Below are positions 36,527 to 45,046 of a stretch of 59,547 bases of DNA, piece after piece. Origin of the DNA: Limisphaerales bacterium (GTDB lineage Bacteria; Verrucomicrobiota; Verrucomicrobiia; Limisphaerales; AAA164-E04); contig JAMASS010000031.1 of assembly GCA_024761205.1 (NCBI GenBank), positions 1 to 59,547 on the forward strand, read 5' to 3'. The position numbers and the translations under genes are program-made. A model generated the notes under the pieces. It saw nothing but the letters and a program-made list of their open reading frames with translations. It ran no database searches and had not been told where the DNA came from. Position 1 is the first letter of the stretch; every line of letters begins with the position of its first letter.

Positions 36527-38440
36527 CTAGTCTCGACGGAGCAGATTCTCAATTCTCGGGTTGCTGAGATGCCCGGCATTTATTGCCCGCTGATAATGAT
36601 ACTTCGCCAATTCCTTGAAAGGCGGATCTTGAGATGCATAGACAACGGCCAAATTAATATGGGCGTCCGCATATCCGGGCCGCAGTCGGATGGCCTTTCT
36701 CAGTGCCGCTTCCGCCGGACTGCGGTGTCCAACCTCTGTTAATGCGACCCCTAGGTGATTCTGCGCTTCCGCATCATCCGGATCCAAAACGGTTGCGCGG
36801 CTGAGAAACGTAACGGCATCGTCGTACCGATCTTGACTCATCCTCAAAAGCCCGGTGAGGAATAGAGCGTACGAGTTTTCAGGCTCGACCTTCAGCGCCA
36901 TCTCCAAGTTCGCCTCGGCTTCACCGATTTTCTGTTGTTTCAACTGGGTCAATGCTAGGCTCGCCAGCGTCGGGGCATGATTGGGAATGAGATCGAGAAT
37001 TTCATTGAACTTAGCTTCGGCTTCCGCAAAACGATTGTCTCGAGCCGCCGCTTGAGCCGCGGCTTCCAATTGGGCGGCCGCCTGCGATATTTTGGGCACC
37101 CCAGTCTTGTCCGAAGCGGTAATCGTTGTTTCAGGAACCGCGGTTGCCTCGAAGTCAGCACTCTTTAATAGCGCGAGTTCTTCTGCATTGTAGGGGTCTT
37201 TCTCTGCCTCAAAGACGGCGAGACGAGCCTCCAAGAGCGTGACATCACGCGAATCGCGACGCCCAATCCTCGGCAACCAACTGCGCCGTCCCCCGCTCTC
37301 GGCCCGGCGAGCCTTTGCCATCTGCGCCTGAAGCTTCCGTTTATCTTTTTCAAGCGCCTCGATCTTTGCCTTCATAGCGGCATCATTGAGATCTGAGGCA
37401 GGGCTCGCTTCCCTAGCCGCCCGCTTCAAAACGGCATTCTCTCGCATGAGCTCTTCTATCACATCCCGTTGGTCGCCACTCGCTGTGGCTGCCAACCGTT
37501 GACGCAGCTGATCTCGCTCCTTTTCTAACGCAACTATCTTTGAAGCTGTCCCCTCAAGGGACGCCAACGCGCGCTCCAATTCACCTATCGTAGACTTCGA
37601 TTTCTCTGCCAGCGCCTTGTTCTCTGCCCTCAATTGGGCGACAGCCGTCTCATCGCTAGCCGTCTGGTCCTCCTGCAACTGCCGGCGCAACGAGTCTCGC
37701 TCCTTGGAGAGCGTTTTAATCTGCTCGTTGAGAGAATCAACCGACGCCACGATCTTTCCGGAATCCTCGGTCAATCGAGCGACGCTCTCTTTCAGGATTC
37801 TATTCTCATGCTGCAACTGCTCAATCCGCTCGGACTGATCGGCCTGCTGTTCGCGCTCCGCGTTCATGGCCAAAGCCTTTTGCAGATGGAACTTGATGAT
37901 CTCGTTCTCCTTTTCCAACTCAAGGATCTTCGCTTCCGCCTTACGAACCTCGGCCGGATCAATATCAGCGGGGCGGGCCGACATGGCTTCGCGCAATTTC
38001 GATAACAATAAGGAATTGTCGTCCATAATCTGGCGCAGATGCTCGTTTGATGCTGCCAATTGACCCTCCAAAATCCTGGTTTGCTCGCTAGGATCAACCG
38101 GGCGGCTCGTTTCCGTTGGACTTGACAGGTCCGTGGCAGGCGCCACTGGCGTGGCGTCTACGGGGGGTAGATCCGCCAATTTTTCCCCGAGATACTTGAG
38201 TCGAAACCGAATGACCCGCTGATTCCAGTCCGGGTAAGCGTTTCGGAATGCCATCAGTTTTCGATGCGCATCACTGTAAAACTCCGCCGCCTCACTCCGA
38301 AGTCCCGACCCCAACATCTCGTCTCCTTTCGTGATGAGTCTGTATATGGACACATACTCCTCACTGGCATCCGAAGCCCTTCCGGAGATGTTGATAGCAA
38401 ACAAAAAAGCAAGCGCGAACAGTTGCCAACGATTCTTCAT
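36527..38440 (-). CDS. Coiled-coil and TPR protein, secreted or periplasmic
   Basis: A 637-residue protein. A signal peptide (1-22, LFALAFLFAINISGRA) is followed by a region starting SEEYVSIYRLITKGDEML. A long Glu/Lys/Gln-rich coiled coil covers about 120-400, including repeated LEKENEIIKFHLQKA and LEKERDQLRQRL. The C-terminal third (about 460-630) holds about four to five TPR units (AEAEAKFNEILDLIPNH, AEANLEMALKVEPENSYALF, ATVLDPDDAEAQNHLGVAL, AIRLRPGYADAHINLAVVY). It may act as a scaffold or in envelope organisation. The start ATG 38440 lies in a 157-bp gap divergent from the HNH gene. Confidence 0.8.
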   Translation of the reverse strand: MKNRWQLFALAFLFAINISGRASDASEEYVSIYRLITKGDEMLGSGLRSEAAEFYSDAHRKLMAFRNAYPDWNQRVIRFRLKYLGEKLADLPPVDATPVAPATDLSSPTETSRPVDPSEQTRILEGQLAASNEHLRQIMDDNSLLLSKLREAMSARPADIDPAEVRKAEAKILELEKENEIIKFHLQKALAMNAEREQQADQSERIEQLQHENRILKESVARLTEDSGKIVASVDSLNEQIKTLSKERDSLRRQLQEDQTASDETAVAQLRAENKALAEKSKSTIGELERALASLEGTASKIVALEKERDQLRQRLAATASGDQRDVIEELMRENAVLKRAAREASPASDLNDAAMKAKIEALEKDKRKLQAQMAKARRAESGGRRSWLPRIGRRDSRDVTLLEARLAVFEAEKDPYNAEELALLKSADFEATAVPETTITASDKTGVPKISQAAAQLEAAAQAAARDNRFAEAEAKFNEILDLIPNHAPTLASLALTQLKQQKIGEAEANLEMALKVEPENSYALFLTGLLRMSQDRYDDAVTFLSRATVLDPDDAEAQNHLGVALTEVGHRSPAEAALRKAIRLRPGYADAHINLAVVYASQDPPFKELAKYHYQRAINAGHLSNPRIENLLRRD

Positions 38441-38597
38441 TTCTTCAAGTCAAATGATATTACCGGTCTGCAGACAGCCTGAGCCTAGAAAAGAGCCATT
38501 TCGAAATCGAGAACTATTTATTCCAAAACCTTCGCGATCATCACATTGACACACTTCCAAGATTCGTGGTAGCAACTTACCGTTTTGCAGCCCAATT

Positions 38598-39221
38598 ATG
38601 GCTTCTATCGTAATCCAAAGCCCGGTATTGGTTTTGAACAGACTGTGGCAGGCGGTGAACATCTGCACCGCCAAGCGAGCACTGACGCTACTCTTCGAGG
38701 GCAGAGCCCAGGTAGTTTATCAAGACCCAGAAGGAACGTTTCAAACTTTTGATTTCGGTCAATGGCGTTCCTTCTCCGAACAGGAGACCGAAGCTCATCA
38801 TGTCAGCACGGTTTCGTTTCGAATCCGTGTCCCGCAGGTGATCCTTCTGCTCATGTTCGATCGATTTCCAAAGAAAGAGGTCAAGTTCACTCGCCACAAC
38901 ATCTTCGAGCGGGACAAGAATACCTGCCAATATTGTGGCAAGGTTTTTGACCGGAAGGACCTCAACTTGGATCACGTCGTTCCACGAGAACGCGGCGGCC
39001 CGACGAATTGGGAGAATATTGTCTGCTCCTGCATCTCTTGCAATACCAAGAAGGCAAATCGAACGCCGAGAGAGGCCTCCATGAAACTCATACGGAAGCC
39101 AATGCGACCCAAGTGGCGGCCCTTCATGCAAGTCAATCTCCAGACCCACAGCCATTCCAGCTGGAAGCACTTTCTGGATGTTGCCTATTGGAACGTCGAG
39201 CTGGGCGAGCAGCTGGAGTAA
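38598..39221 (+). CDS. HNH endonuclease family protein
   Basis: A 207-residue protein with an HNH nuclease core: CQYCG (first zinc-binding pair), LDHVVPRERGGPTNWENIV (His-Asn-type HNH motif) and CISCN (second pair), all at about 111-155. The N-terminal 100 residues are a conserved lead (VLVLNRLWQAVNICTAKRAL). This type is common and its role is unknown, with possible DNA processing. Start at ATG 38598; no obvious mobile-element context. Confidence 0.85.
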   Translation: MASIVIQSPVLVLNRLWQAVNICTAKRALTLLFEGRAQVVYQDPEGTFQTFDFGQWRSFSEQETEAHHVSTVSFRIRVPQVILLLMFDRFPKKEVKFTRHNIFERDKNTCQYCGKVFDRKDLNLDHVVPRERGGPTNWENIVCSCISCNTKKANRTPREASMKLIRKPMRPKWRPFMQVNLQTHSHSSWKHFLDVAYWNVELGEQLE

Positions 39222-39264
39222 GGATTCGCTCAACCGAAGAGAATCGTGCCTTTCCAACGAAGCA

Positions 39265-39326
39265 CGGACACTCCTGTCCGCATATGACCCCGTAGGAATG
39301 TCTCCCAGCGCGGATAAGAGTGTCCG
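39265..39326. repeat. Imperfect inverted repeat (MITE-like)
   Basis: CGGACACTCCTGTCCGC (39265-39281) pairs with GCGGATAAGAGTGTCCG (39310-39326), differing at two of seventeen positions, with 28 bp between. The stem lies in the gap between the HNH gene and the convergent toxin gene. It could form a strong cruciform or act as a bidirectional terminator, and it resembles a dispersed palindromic repeat. Confidence 0.55.
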
Positions 39327-39363
39327 CTCTCCTAGTTTCGACGCTGCCGAACTTGAGGATCGT

Positions 39364-39720
39364 TCACCGCCGTCCCGCTTCGATGAGGTCCCAGAATTTG
39401 GGATTCTGCGCCAACGCCTTATCCTCACCGGTCGGGAGGCTCGAACGAAACAAGAAATCCTTGAGGGTATTCCGACTGAGGATTCGATGAATGACGATCC
39501 CCAACTCGTTTCGCTCAAAGTAAACCCGATAGTCCCCTAATCGATACCGGTACAACCGCTTCCCATTTCTTTCGAGTTTTCCAAACCGCTCGATATCGGC
39601 TGACCGAATATCCTGGGGAAACCCGCGAAATTCGCCAAGAATATCTAACTGAAGATCCTTGGGCATCTTCGCAAGTTCCTTCGCACTCAAAGGATTAAAT
39701 ATGATCTGAAACGGTGTCAT
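39364..39720 (-). CDS. RelE/ParE-type toxin-like protein, solitary
   Basis: A 118-residue protein with the RelE/ParE fold pattern: SAKELAKMPKDLQLDIL (first helix), ERFGKLERNGKRLYRYRLGD and YRVYFERNELGIVIHRIL (core beta-sheet with Arg and Tyr residues that cleave mRNA in true RelE toxins). The C-terminal 30 residues are extra. No antitoxin-like gene lies either side: upstream is a tRNA-Glu, and downstream is the HNH gene. It may be a conserved housekeeping relative, or an orphan. ATG 39720 starts 16 bp from the tRNA 3' end. Confidence 0.75.
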   Translation of the reverse strand: MTPFQIIFNPLSAKELAKMPKDLQLDILGEFRGFPQDIRSADIERFGKLERNGKRLYRYRLGDYRVYFERNELGIVIHRILSRNTLKDFLFRSSLPTGEDKALAQNPKFWDLIEAGRR

Positions 39721-39735
39721 CAGAATCGAAACAAG

Positions 39736-39810
39736 TGGCAGCGCGTACGGGAATCGAACCCGTCTCTCGGCCTTGAGAGGGCCGTGTCCTAACCGATAGA
39801 CGAACGCGCC
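39736..39810 (-). tRNA. tRNA-Glu (anticodon CTC)
   Basis: On the minus strand a 75-nt cloverleaf including the encoded CCA. Acceptor arms are GGCGCGT and ACGCGCT, with G-CCA at the 3' end. The anticodon stem is GGCC/GGCC with loop CTCTCAA, giving CTC. The T arm ACGGGTTCGATTCCCGT is regular. The nearby toxin-like gene begins 16 bp further along the same strand. Confidence 0.95.
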
Positions 39811-39934
39811 AAGAACAATGACTCTACATTCCCTAATTAGTGTCAGTCAACTCATCCAGGCAAAAACAGCAATTCCGATCTTGGAAAGCAGGTATGGAAG
39901 ATGAGAAAAACCGCGATGCGAAAGACTTCTCTCC

Positions 39935-40396
39935 TCAAATCGTACTATCATCGGGACTAATTTCCGCTTCCTGATGGGCCATGATTTTATCTGCCAATTC
40001 CGGTGGCAAGTCACTGACATCTATCTTCCCGTCGGGACTCTTTCGAACACAAACCACCGTGATCGCCCCCTCAGCTCCGACGACTCGCTCCACATCCCCC
40101 GCTCGGCGCAGCTTAAATCCATAAGTGATCGACCTTCGCCGCTTGGCACGGACGGTCAGCTCAATCTCAATCTCGTCCTCAAACCGAAAGGGGTGACGAA
40201 AATCCGCCTCGGCCCGAACTCGAGGAAACCCCAGGGTGGGGTCAATGTCATTCAGCGTTACCGAGTGCCCAAGGCTGCGGATAAAAGCGTGCTCCGCCGA
40301 TTCCATGAATCGGAATAGGCTGGAAAAATGCATGATTCCCGCCATGTCTGTGTCGGCAAACTCCACTCGGCGCCTATAAACAAACCGGCTCGGCAT
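39935..40396 (-). CDS. YbgC-type acyl-CoA thioesterase (hotdog fold)
   Basis: A 153-residue hotdog-fold thioesterase. The catalytic Asp is in EFADTDMAGIMHFSSLFRFM, the pattern seen in 4-hydroxybenzoyl-CoA thioesterase and YbgC. The core strands continue VRAEADFRHPFRFEDEIEIE. Such enzymes hydrolyse acyl- or aryl-thioesters (CoA or ACP). It is the last gene of the minus-strand run, 80 bp after the glycosyltransferase, so it may release an aromatic thioester product. ATG 40396. Confidence 0.85.
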   Translation of the reverse strand: MPSRFVYRRRVEFADTDMAGIMHFSSLFRFMESAEHAFIRSLGHSVTLNDIDPTLGFPRVRAEADFRHPFRFEDEIEIELTVRAKRRRSITYGFKLRRAGDVERVVGAEGAITVVCVRKSPDGKIDVSDLPPELADKIMAHQEAEISPDDSTI

Positions 40397-40476
40397 GGCT
40401 CAATTCTGCAGAGTGGAGGGCCCGAATACAATCGCTCTTTCAAATTGCCCCACGACAACAATGCTATCCAGATGCC

Positions 40477-41760
40477 TCACGTCAACTTTTCGTAGACCTC
40501 AACAATTCGCGTTGCCATGGCATCAACACTATAATGCTTAAGTACTGCTTGACGCCCCCGCTCCCCCATCACTCGCGCCCTTTCAGAATCCTTCAACAAT
40601 GCCTCAATCCCATCCGCCAACACCCCAGGATCACCTGGTTCACAAAGAATCCCCCCCTGCGTCCCTTCGATAATCTCCGGAAACGCTGCATGCCGCGGTT
40701 GAACAACCGGAACCCCAGCAGCCAATGCCTCTATCACATAAAGCCCGAAGGCTTCGCCATACAAAGCCGGCGTGGAAAACACCGTCAATCGCCTAAAGAA
40801 TGCGATCTTTTCCTCTCGCGAAAGATTAGGACAAAACTCAACGGCATCCAGCAGATTCAGCTGCCTCAGTTGCTCTTTAATCTTGTCGACCAAAGGTTGA
40901 TCCCTCGCACCCAAACCACCCCCAACCATCAGTCGGAGGGTTTTCGTCGTCTCCCGCTGCTTCAAAAGAATAAAACTCTCGATCAAAGTATCGAGCCCTT
41001 TATCCTCACACATCCGCGCAAAGAATCCCAACACCGGCGGATCCTCGGGTGCTACCCTCGCCTCATAGCCAGCCAGACTGATACCGTTGGGCACCACACT
41101 CAGCTTCGCTTGATCGAAGCCCATTCGGCCCTGCATCAGTTCACCAAAATATCGGCTCGGCGCAATAAACCGATCTACTTCCTGAGCTCGTTCACTCAGG
41201 ACCTGCCACGCAACCTCCCGGTTCTTCGGCGGCAACGCATCCAGAAACGTATCCTCTCCCTGTAAGGTCGCCATCACAGGAGTTTTCAACTCTTCGTGCA
41301 GTCGTCGAACCAGCCCAATCAAAAGAACATTCGAAAGGTTGATCACATCCGGCTTTGGCTGATCCCGCAACCATGCCAAGAGTTGATCCAACTCCCGCGC
41401 TTGGTTCCCACTTTCGCCCTTCAGCATCGAAACCGTCAGATCCCCCACGTTCTCCGGACGCGTCCTACTGGCAAATTTGCCTGACCACTCCAATAGCTTT
41501 GGCGAATCCAGCCACTGAGTCAGCCAACGCGGCAAATGCCGAAACAAGGCCGACTTCTGCTCCAAGTAGACATTGATCCCGCCAAAGAAAATCGGCAGCC
41601 CTCGACTCTCATCCGGCTCATCCAAGATCAGCGGCAAATAAAGGGGCAACAAAGTCGCGGAATGCCCCATTCTTCGAAAGGCGCCGACCAACGCATTGTC
41701 ACGAAAACAAGCCCCACAATACATCCCCCCAGCCCCAGGCGTAATCTGAAGAATGTTCAT
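40477..41760 (-). CDS. Glycosyltransferase family 4-like
   Basis: A 427-residue GT-B glycosyltransferase. The N-terminal half has the starting MNILQITPGAGGMYCGACFR motif with a Gly-rich loop. The C-terminal half has VPNGISLAGYE and YGEAFGLYVIEALAAGVPVV, which contain the EX7E-like motif for UDP- or GDP-sugar binding, and PRHAAFPEIIE. It transfers a sugar from an activated donor to an acceptor I cannot predict. It lies 55 bp after the flavoprotein gene. The start is ATG 41760. Confidence 0.85.
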   Translation of the reverse strand: MNILQITPGAGGMYCGACFRDNALVGAFRRMGHSATLLPLYLPLILDEPDESRGLPIFFGGINVYLEQKSALFRHLPRWLTQWLDSPKLLEWSGKFASRTRPENVGDLTVSMLKGESGNQARELDQLLAWLRDQPKPDVINLSNVLLIGLVRRLHEELKTPVMATLQGEDTFLDALPPKNREVAWQVLSERAQEVDRFIAPSRYFGELMQGRMGFDQAKLSVVPNGISLAGYEARVAPEDPPVLGFFARMCEDKGLDTLIESFILLKQRETTKTLRLMVGGGLGARDQPLVDKIKEQLRQLNLLDAVEFCPNLSREEKIAFFRRLTVFSTPALYGEAFGLYVIEALAAGVPVVQPRHAAFPEIIEGTQGGILCEPGDPGVLADGIEALLKDSERARVMGERGRQAVLKHYSVDAMATRIVEVYEKLT

Positions 41761-41815
41761 CCCTGAAATGGTTTCTCAAGTATCCATTGGTTGGCGGACC
41801 GTTGGATCCGACCAG

Positions 41816-43087
41816 CTAGGCGGTCAACCTCAGCTCCGGACTTGGAGCCCCATAAGGTAGCTCCTCAGGCAGCGACACAAACTCACCAATCGCCTCCCAG
41901 AGATGGGAAAAATCCTTGTTGACATCACCAGACAAACAATCCGTGAGGTCTCCCGCCAGTTTCGGATACTTGTCTGTCAGCAGGCGGAAACTGAAATCGG
42001 GATTGTAGAACGCGTAGACCAGCTTCCTCATATTCTCGGTGCCTTGTCTCATCACAGATGAATAGGTCTCAAACTGAGCCGGACCCACATCACCCTCGTC
42101 AAGCGCTCGATCCACATTCTCTCCCGCTAAAACACCGCTCTTCAACGCCAACAACAGCCCCGACGAAAACACAGGATCCAAAAAACCAAACGCATCGCCG
42201 ACCAACAACAAGCCCGGCCCTGCGCAATACTCTGACCGAAAGGTATACTCACTGGTAATAAAATGTTTCCCGACCTGTTCTCCCGGTGCGAGATGCTCCT
42301 TGATCCAAAGGCTCTCCTTGATCTCCCGCTCAAAAATCGCTCTAGTCCCCTTCACTCCGCTGCGCGTCAGATATTTCCCCTCGGCAACCACCCCCACGCT
42401 GACCATATCGTCATGCTGTGGTATGTACCAAAACCACCCCTTCTCCGGAACAAAGGCCACTGTCGTCGCGCCCGCATCAATGCCCTCATCTCTCAGTGCA
42501 CCTCGATAGTACGTCCAAACAGCGACCTTATTCAGATAAGGATCTCGTTTCCGCCAGCCCTTCCTCGCTGCAGCAAACGCCTCCTTCCCTGAACAATCCA
42601 ACGTCATCGGCGCCTGCAATTCTTCAACGGCGCCGTCGGTTCGTTCAATTCGGACACCCTGCGTCCGATCTCCCTCGGATAGCAATCCCGTGACCTTGAC
42701 CTCCTCTCGCACAGTTGCGCCTTTCTCCCGGGCATTATCCATCAGGATATGATCAAATTCAGACCGCAACACCTGCCACGTCTGCGCGACATCATCATCA
42801 TATCGAGAAGAGAAGTAAAACGGCTGTGAAGCTTTCCCTGATGGCGCTACGAACTGAACGCTATACTTCTTCACAAAATGAGACGCCCGCATTCGATCAA
42901 TCAGCCCCAATCGTTTGAGCGGATGACAAGTGAACGGAATCATCGATTCCCCAACCTTGTAACGTGGAAACTTTTCCCGCTCCAAGATCAACACCTCACG
43001 CCCCGCCTCGGCAAGCACAGCGGCAGCACTACAACCCGCCGGCCCTCCCCCAATGACAATCACGTCATATCCACTCTGGCCCTTCAT
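41816..43087 (-). CDS. Flavin-dependent oxidoreductase, halogenase-like
   Basis: A 423-residue FAD-binding protein. The dinucleotide motif is VIGGGPAGCSAAAVLAEAG (12-30) and the cofactor loop is LEREKFPRYKVGES (35-48). At 218-223 it has WFWYIP, matching the WxWxIP motif that typifies flavin-dependent halogenases and their close relatives. Later it has GLLLVGDAFGFLDPVFSSG, again like CmlS-type halogenases. The sequence therefore belongs to the halogenase/geranylgeranyl-reductase-like superfamily; whether it halogenates cannot be decided from motifs. It lies 17 bp after the chorismate-lyase-like gene. Confidence 0.8.
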   Translation of the reverse strand: MKGQSGYDVIVIGGGPAGCSAAAVLAEAGREVLILEREKFPRYKVGESMIPFTCHPLKRLGLIDRMRASHFVKKYSVQFVAPSGKASQPFYFSSRYDDDVAQTWQVLRSEFDHILMDNAREKGATVREEVKVTGLLSEGDRTQGVRIERTDGAVEELQAPMTLDCSGKEAFAAARKGWRKRDPYLNKVAVWTYYRGALRDEGIDAGATTVAFVPEKGWFWYIPQHDDMVSVGVVAEGKYLTRSGVKGTRAIFEREIKESLWIKEHLAPGEQVGKHFITSEYTFRSEYCAGPGLLLVGDAFGFLDPVFSSGLLLALKSGVLAGENVDRALDEGDVGPAQFETYSSVMRQGTENMRKLVYAFYNPDFSFRLLTDKYPKLAGDLTDCLSGDVNKDFSHLWEAIGEFVSLPEELPYGAPSPELRLTA

Positions 43088-43104
43088 GTCGCAACTTTAC
43101 CCCA

Positions 43105-43689
43105 TCAATCTGCAGAATCAAATGCCACCACCGGCAGAATCTCGACAACCTCGGCCAGCGTTCCACCAGATGGCTGGCTCAGCGTGTTGACTCGGCCAAA
43201 ACGATCCGCCTCATCGCCGTCAGCAAGACAACTGCCGATATAGGCATTGCTTCCAAGCTGGAAATACTCGTTTGGCTGGCTCACATACTCGACCCCGAAT
43301 GTATCGAGAATCTGTCCTAAAGGAACTGCTCCCTCCAAAATGGCCTCTCGAGCCGGCAATTCAAAGGCAGTCAATACTATCCTAATAACCCCGTACTCAA
43401 CGGGTCTCCGATCCAGATCACGACAAAGGAGGACTTCCCTCTGGAGCTCGGTCTCTAAAACCTCCAAGTGAAGCACCTTGAGCGAAAGCGTATCCTCGTG
43501 AAATCGTTTCAAGGTTGAGGTCATATCCGCATCGTGGACCAACAGACGTCGATAAGGCTCCGGCATCTCGTCCCCAGGTAGGGTTGCCAACTCAGCTTGT
43601 CCGGCTCCGTGACGGGCAAGCGCCTCAGCCAGTAGCTGCTTGAGCTGGCGACAACTCCCCATGCCGCTCGTGATGGGCTCCCTAAGCAT
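43105..43689 (-). CDS. Chorismate-lyase (UbiC)-like protein
   Basis: A 194-residue protein. The segment LQREVLLCRDLDRRPVEYGV, then IRIVLTAFELPAREAILEG, then VPLGQILDTFGVEY is the characteristic pattern of chorismate pyruvate-lyase relatives (UbiC fold), with the conserved Arg/Glu region and the AxLExxxPLGxIL strand-helix. These enzymes release pyruvate from chorismate to give 4-hydroxybenzoate. The ATG at 43689 overlaps the end of the radical-SAM gene by 8 bp, so translation is likely coupled. A position immediately before the flavoenzyme suggests that the hydroxybenzoate-type product is further modified. Confidence 0.75.
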   Translation of the reverse strand: MLREPITSGMGSCRQLKQLLAEALARHGAGQAELATLPGDEMPEPYRRLLVHDADMTSTLKRFHEDTLSLKVLHLEVLETELQREVLLCRDLDRRPVEYGVIRIVLTAFELPAREAILEGAVPLGQILDTFGVEYVSQPNEYFQLGSNAYIGSCLADGDEADRFGRVNTLSQPSGGTLAEVVEILPVVAFDSAD

Positions 43690-45025
43690 AGCGAACGTTT
43701 CGGTGTTCCGGTAAGAAAAACTCCTGCAGGAGCCGATCCACCTGAATCAACCCATCCCGATTGAGTTGAATCTGATCGCCGTCCACGGATAGAAAACCCC
43801 AATTTTTGAGCTGCTGCAAGGGTTCAGCAAAGCGCTCTAGGACGTCAGTCTCGAACTTCTCGTTGAAATACTGACAGCTGACCACTCCTAACTTTAGCTG
43901 CAGGATGAACTCCCGAATCAACCGCTCGTCACTACCCGGCGTCAAGGCCCGATACACGGGTAGGTTGCCGTCGAGAAGGTCGTTCACGTAGGGTCCAAAA
44001 TCATGTTGATTCTGGTAATGAGTCCCGTTGATATGCCCAAACGAGGCCACCCCCAACGCCAACAGATCAGCTCCGGCCCATAGTTGATCCCGATAGACAA
44101 AACTCGTTTTCGACTTGTCCTTTACGGCCGTGTAAGCGCTTCCCACTTCGTAATCGGCCGCTTCCAATGACTCAAAGGCCTCCCGAACCCAACGCCTCTT
44201 GGTCTCCCAGTCGGCCACCGGTGCGACCAACTTACCTTCGGCCTTCATTTCCTTGTAAATGGTCGTGTTATATGGCACTTCCATCTGATAGAGGGTCACA
44301 CTATCTGGAGAGAGTTCGAGCGTCTTCTTAATGCAGTGTTTCCAATTGTCTTCCGTCTCTTCCACCATGCCCGCTATAAGATCGATGTTGATCTGTGGGA
44401 AACCTAACTCACGAGCATAACCGTAGGCCCGCTCAATCTCCCGGCTCCGATGTGCCCGCCCGTTGATCTCCAAAATATGATCGTCGAAATTCTCGATCCC
44501 TAGGCTAAGCCGAGTTGCCCCCATCTCGTGAATAACCTTCAGTTTCTGCTGCGTCAACGTTCCGGGCTCGCATTCAAAGGTCACCTCCCGCACGGCATCC
44601 CACGGCAAGGTCCGCTTCATCTCCGTGGTCAATTGAGTCAGTTGATCGACAGATAGGTACGAAGGCGTGCCACCGCCAAAGTAAACAAATTCCACCTGAC
44701 GACCTCCAATGAACGGATACTTGCGGTACAGCTCGAGTTCCTGCGTTGCGGCCTTGATGTACCCGTTGATCGCTGCCGCATTTTTGTCGGTATAAACCCG
44801 GAAGTAACAGAAATGGCAACGCTTGCGGCAGAAGGGAATGTGCAAATAGAGACCCAAGGGTGTTCCCGGTTTTGGCGGACGCTCCAACGCCGCCCGGAAA
44901 TCTGCGACGCCTTCCTTCTGCCAAAACGAAAACGGAGGATAGTTGGAAACAAAATAATTCCCAACTGTTGTGTCTTTGGCTTGATTCTTCGGCGGTTCAA
45001 CCGTTGTGTCTATCTTTCCACTCAT
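43682..45025 (-). CDS. HemN/HemW-like radical SAM protein
   Basis: A 447-residue radical S-adenosylmethionine enzyme of the coproporphyrinogen-oxidase-like group. The cluster-binding motif CRKRCHFCYF (Cys66, Cys70, Cys73) is CX3CX2C; it lacks the fourth Cys of true HemN (CX3CX2CXC), and the spacing resembles HemW. It is followed by FVYFGGGTPSYLS, the LSLGIENF strand and QINIDLIAGMVEETEDNW. HemN-like proteins also include methyltransferases and cyclising enzymes in natural-product clusters. It starts 21 bp after the propeller-protein gene stop and its 3' end overlaps the chorismate-lyase-like gene, which marks this as one operon. Confidence 0.85.
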   Translation of the reverse strand: MSGKIDTTVEPPKNQAKDTTVGNYFVSNYPPFSFWQKEGVADFRAALERPPKPGTPLGLYLHIPFCRKRCHFCYFRVYTDKNAAAINGYIKAATQELELYRKYPFIGGRQVEFVYFGGGTPSYLSVDQLTQLTTEMKRTLPWDAVREVTFECEPGTLTQQKLKVIHEMGATRLSLGIENFDDHILEINGRAHRSREIERAYGYARELGFPQINIDLIAGMVEETEDNWKHCIKKTLELSPDSVTLYQMEVPYNTTIYKEMKAEGKLVAPVADWETKRRWVREAFESLEAADYEVGSAYTAVKDKSKTSFVYRDQLWAGADLLALGVASFGHINGTHYQNQHDFGPYVNDLLDGNLPVYRALTPGSDERLIREFILQLKLGVVSCQYFNEKFETDVLERFAEPLQQLKNWGFLSVDGDQIQLNRDGLIQVDRLLQEFFLPEHRNVRYA

Positions 45026-45046
45026 ACCATCTGATCCCCGCCAATT

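Noticed and set aside
41816-43087. A definite assignment as a tryptophan halogenase
   Set aside because: WxWxIP alone does not separate halogenases from related flavoproteins, and no tryptophan-specific features could be seen.
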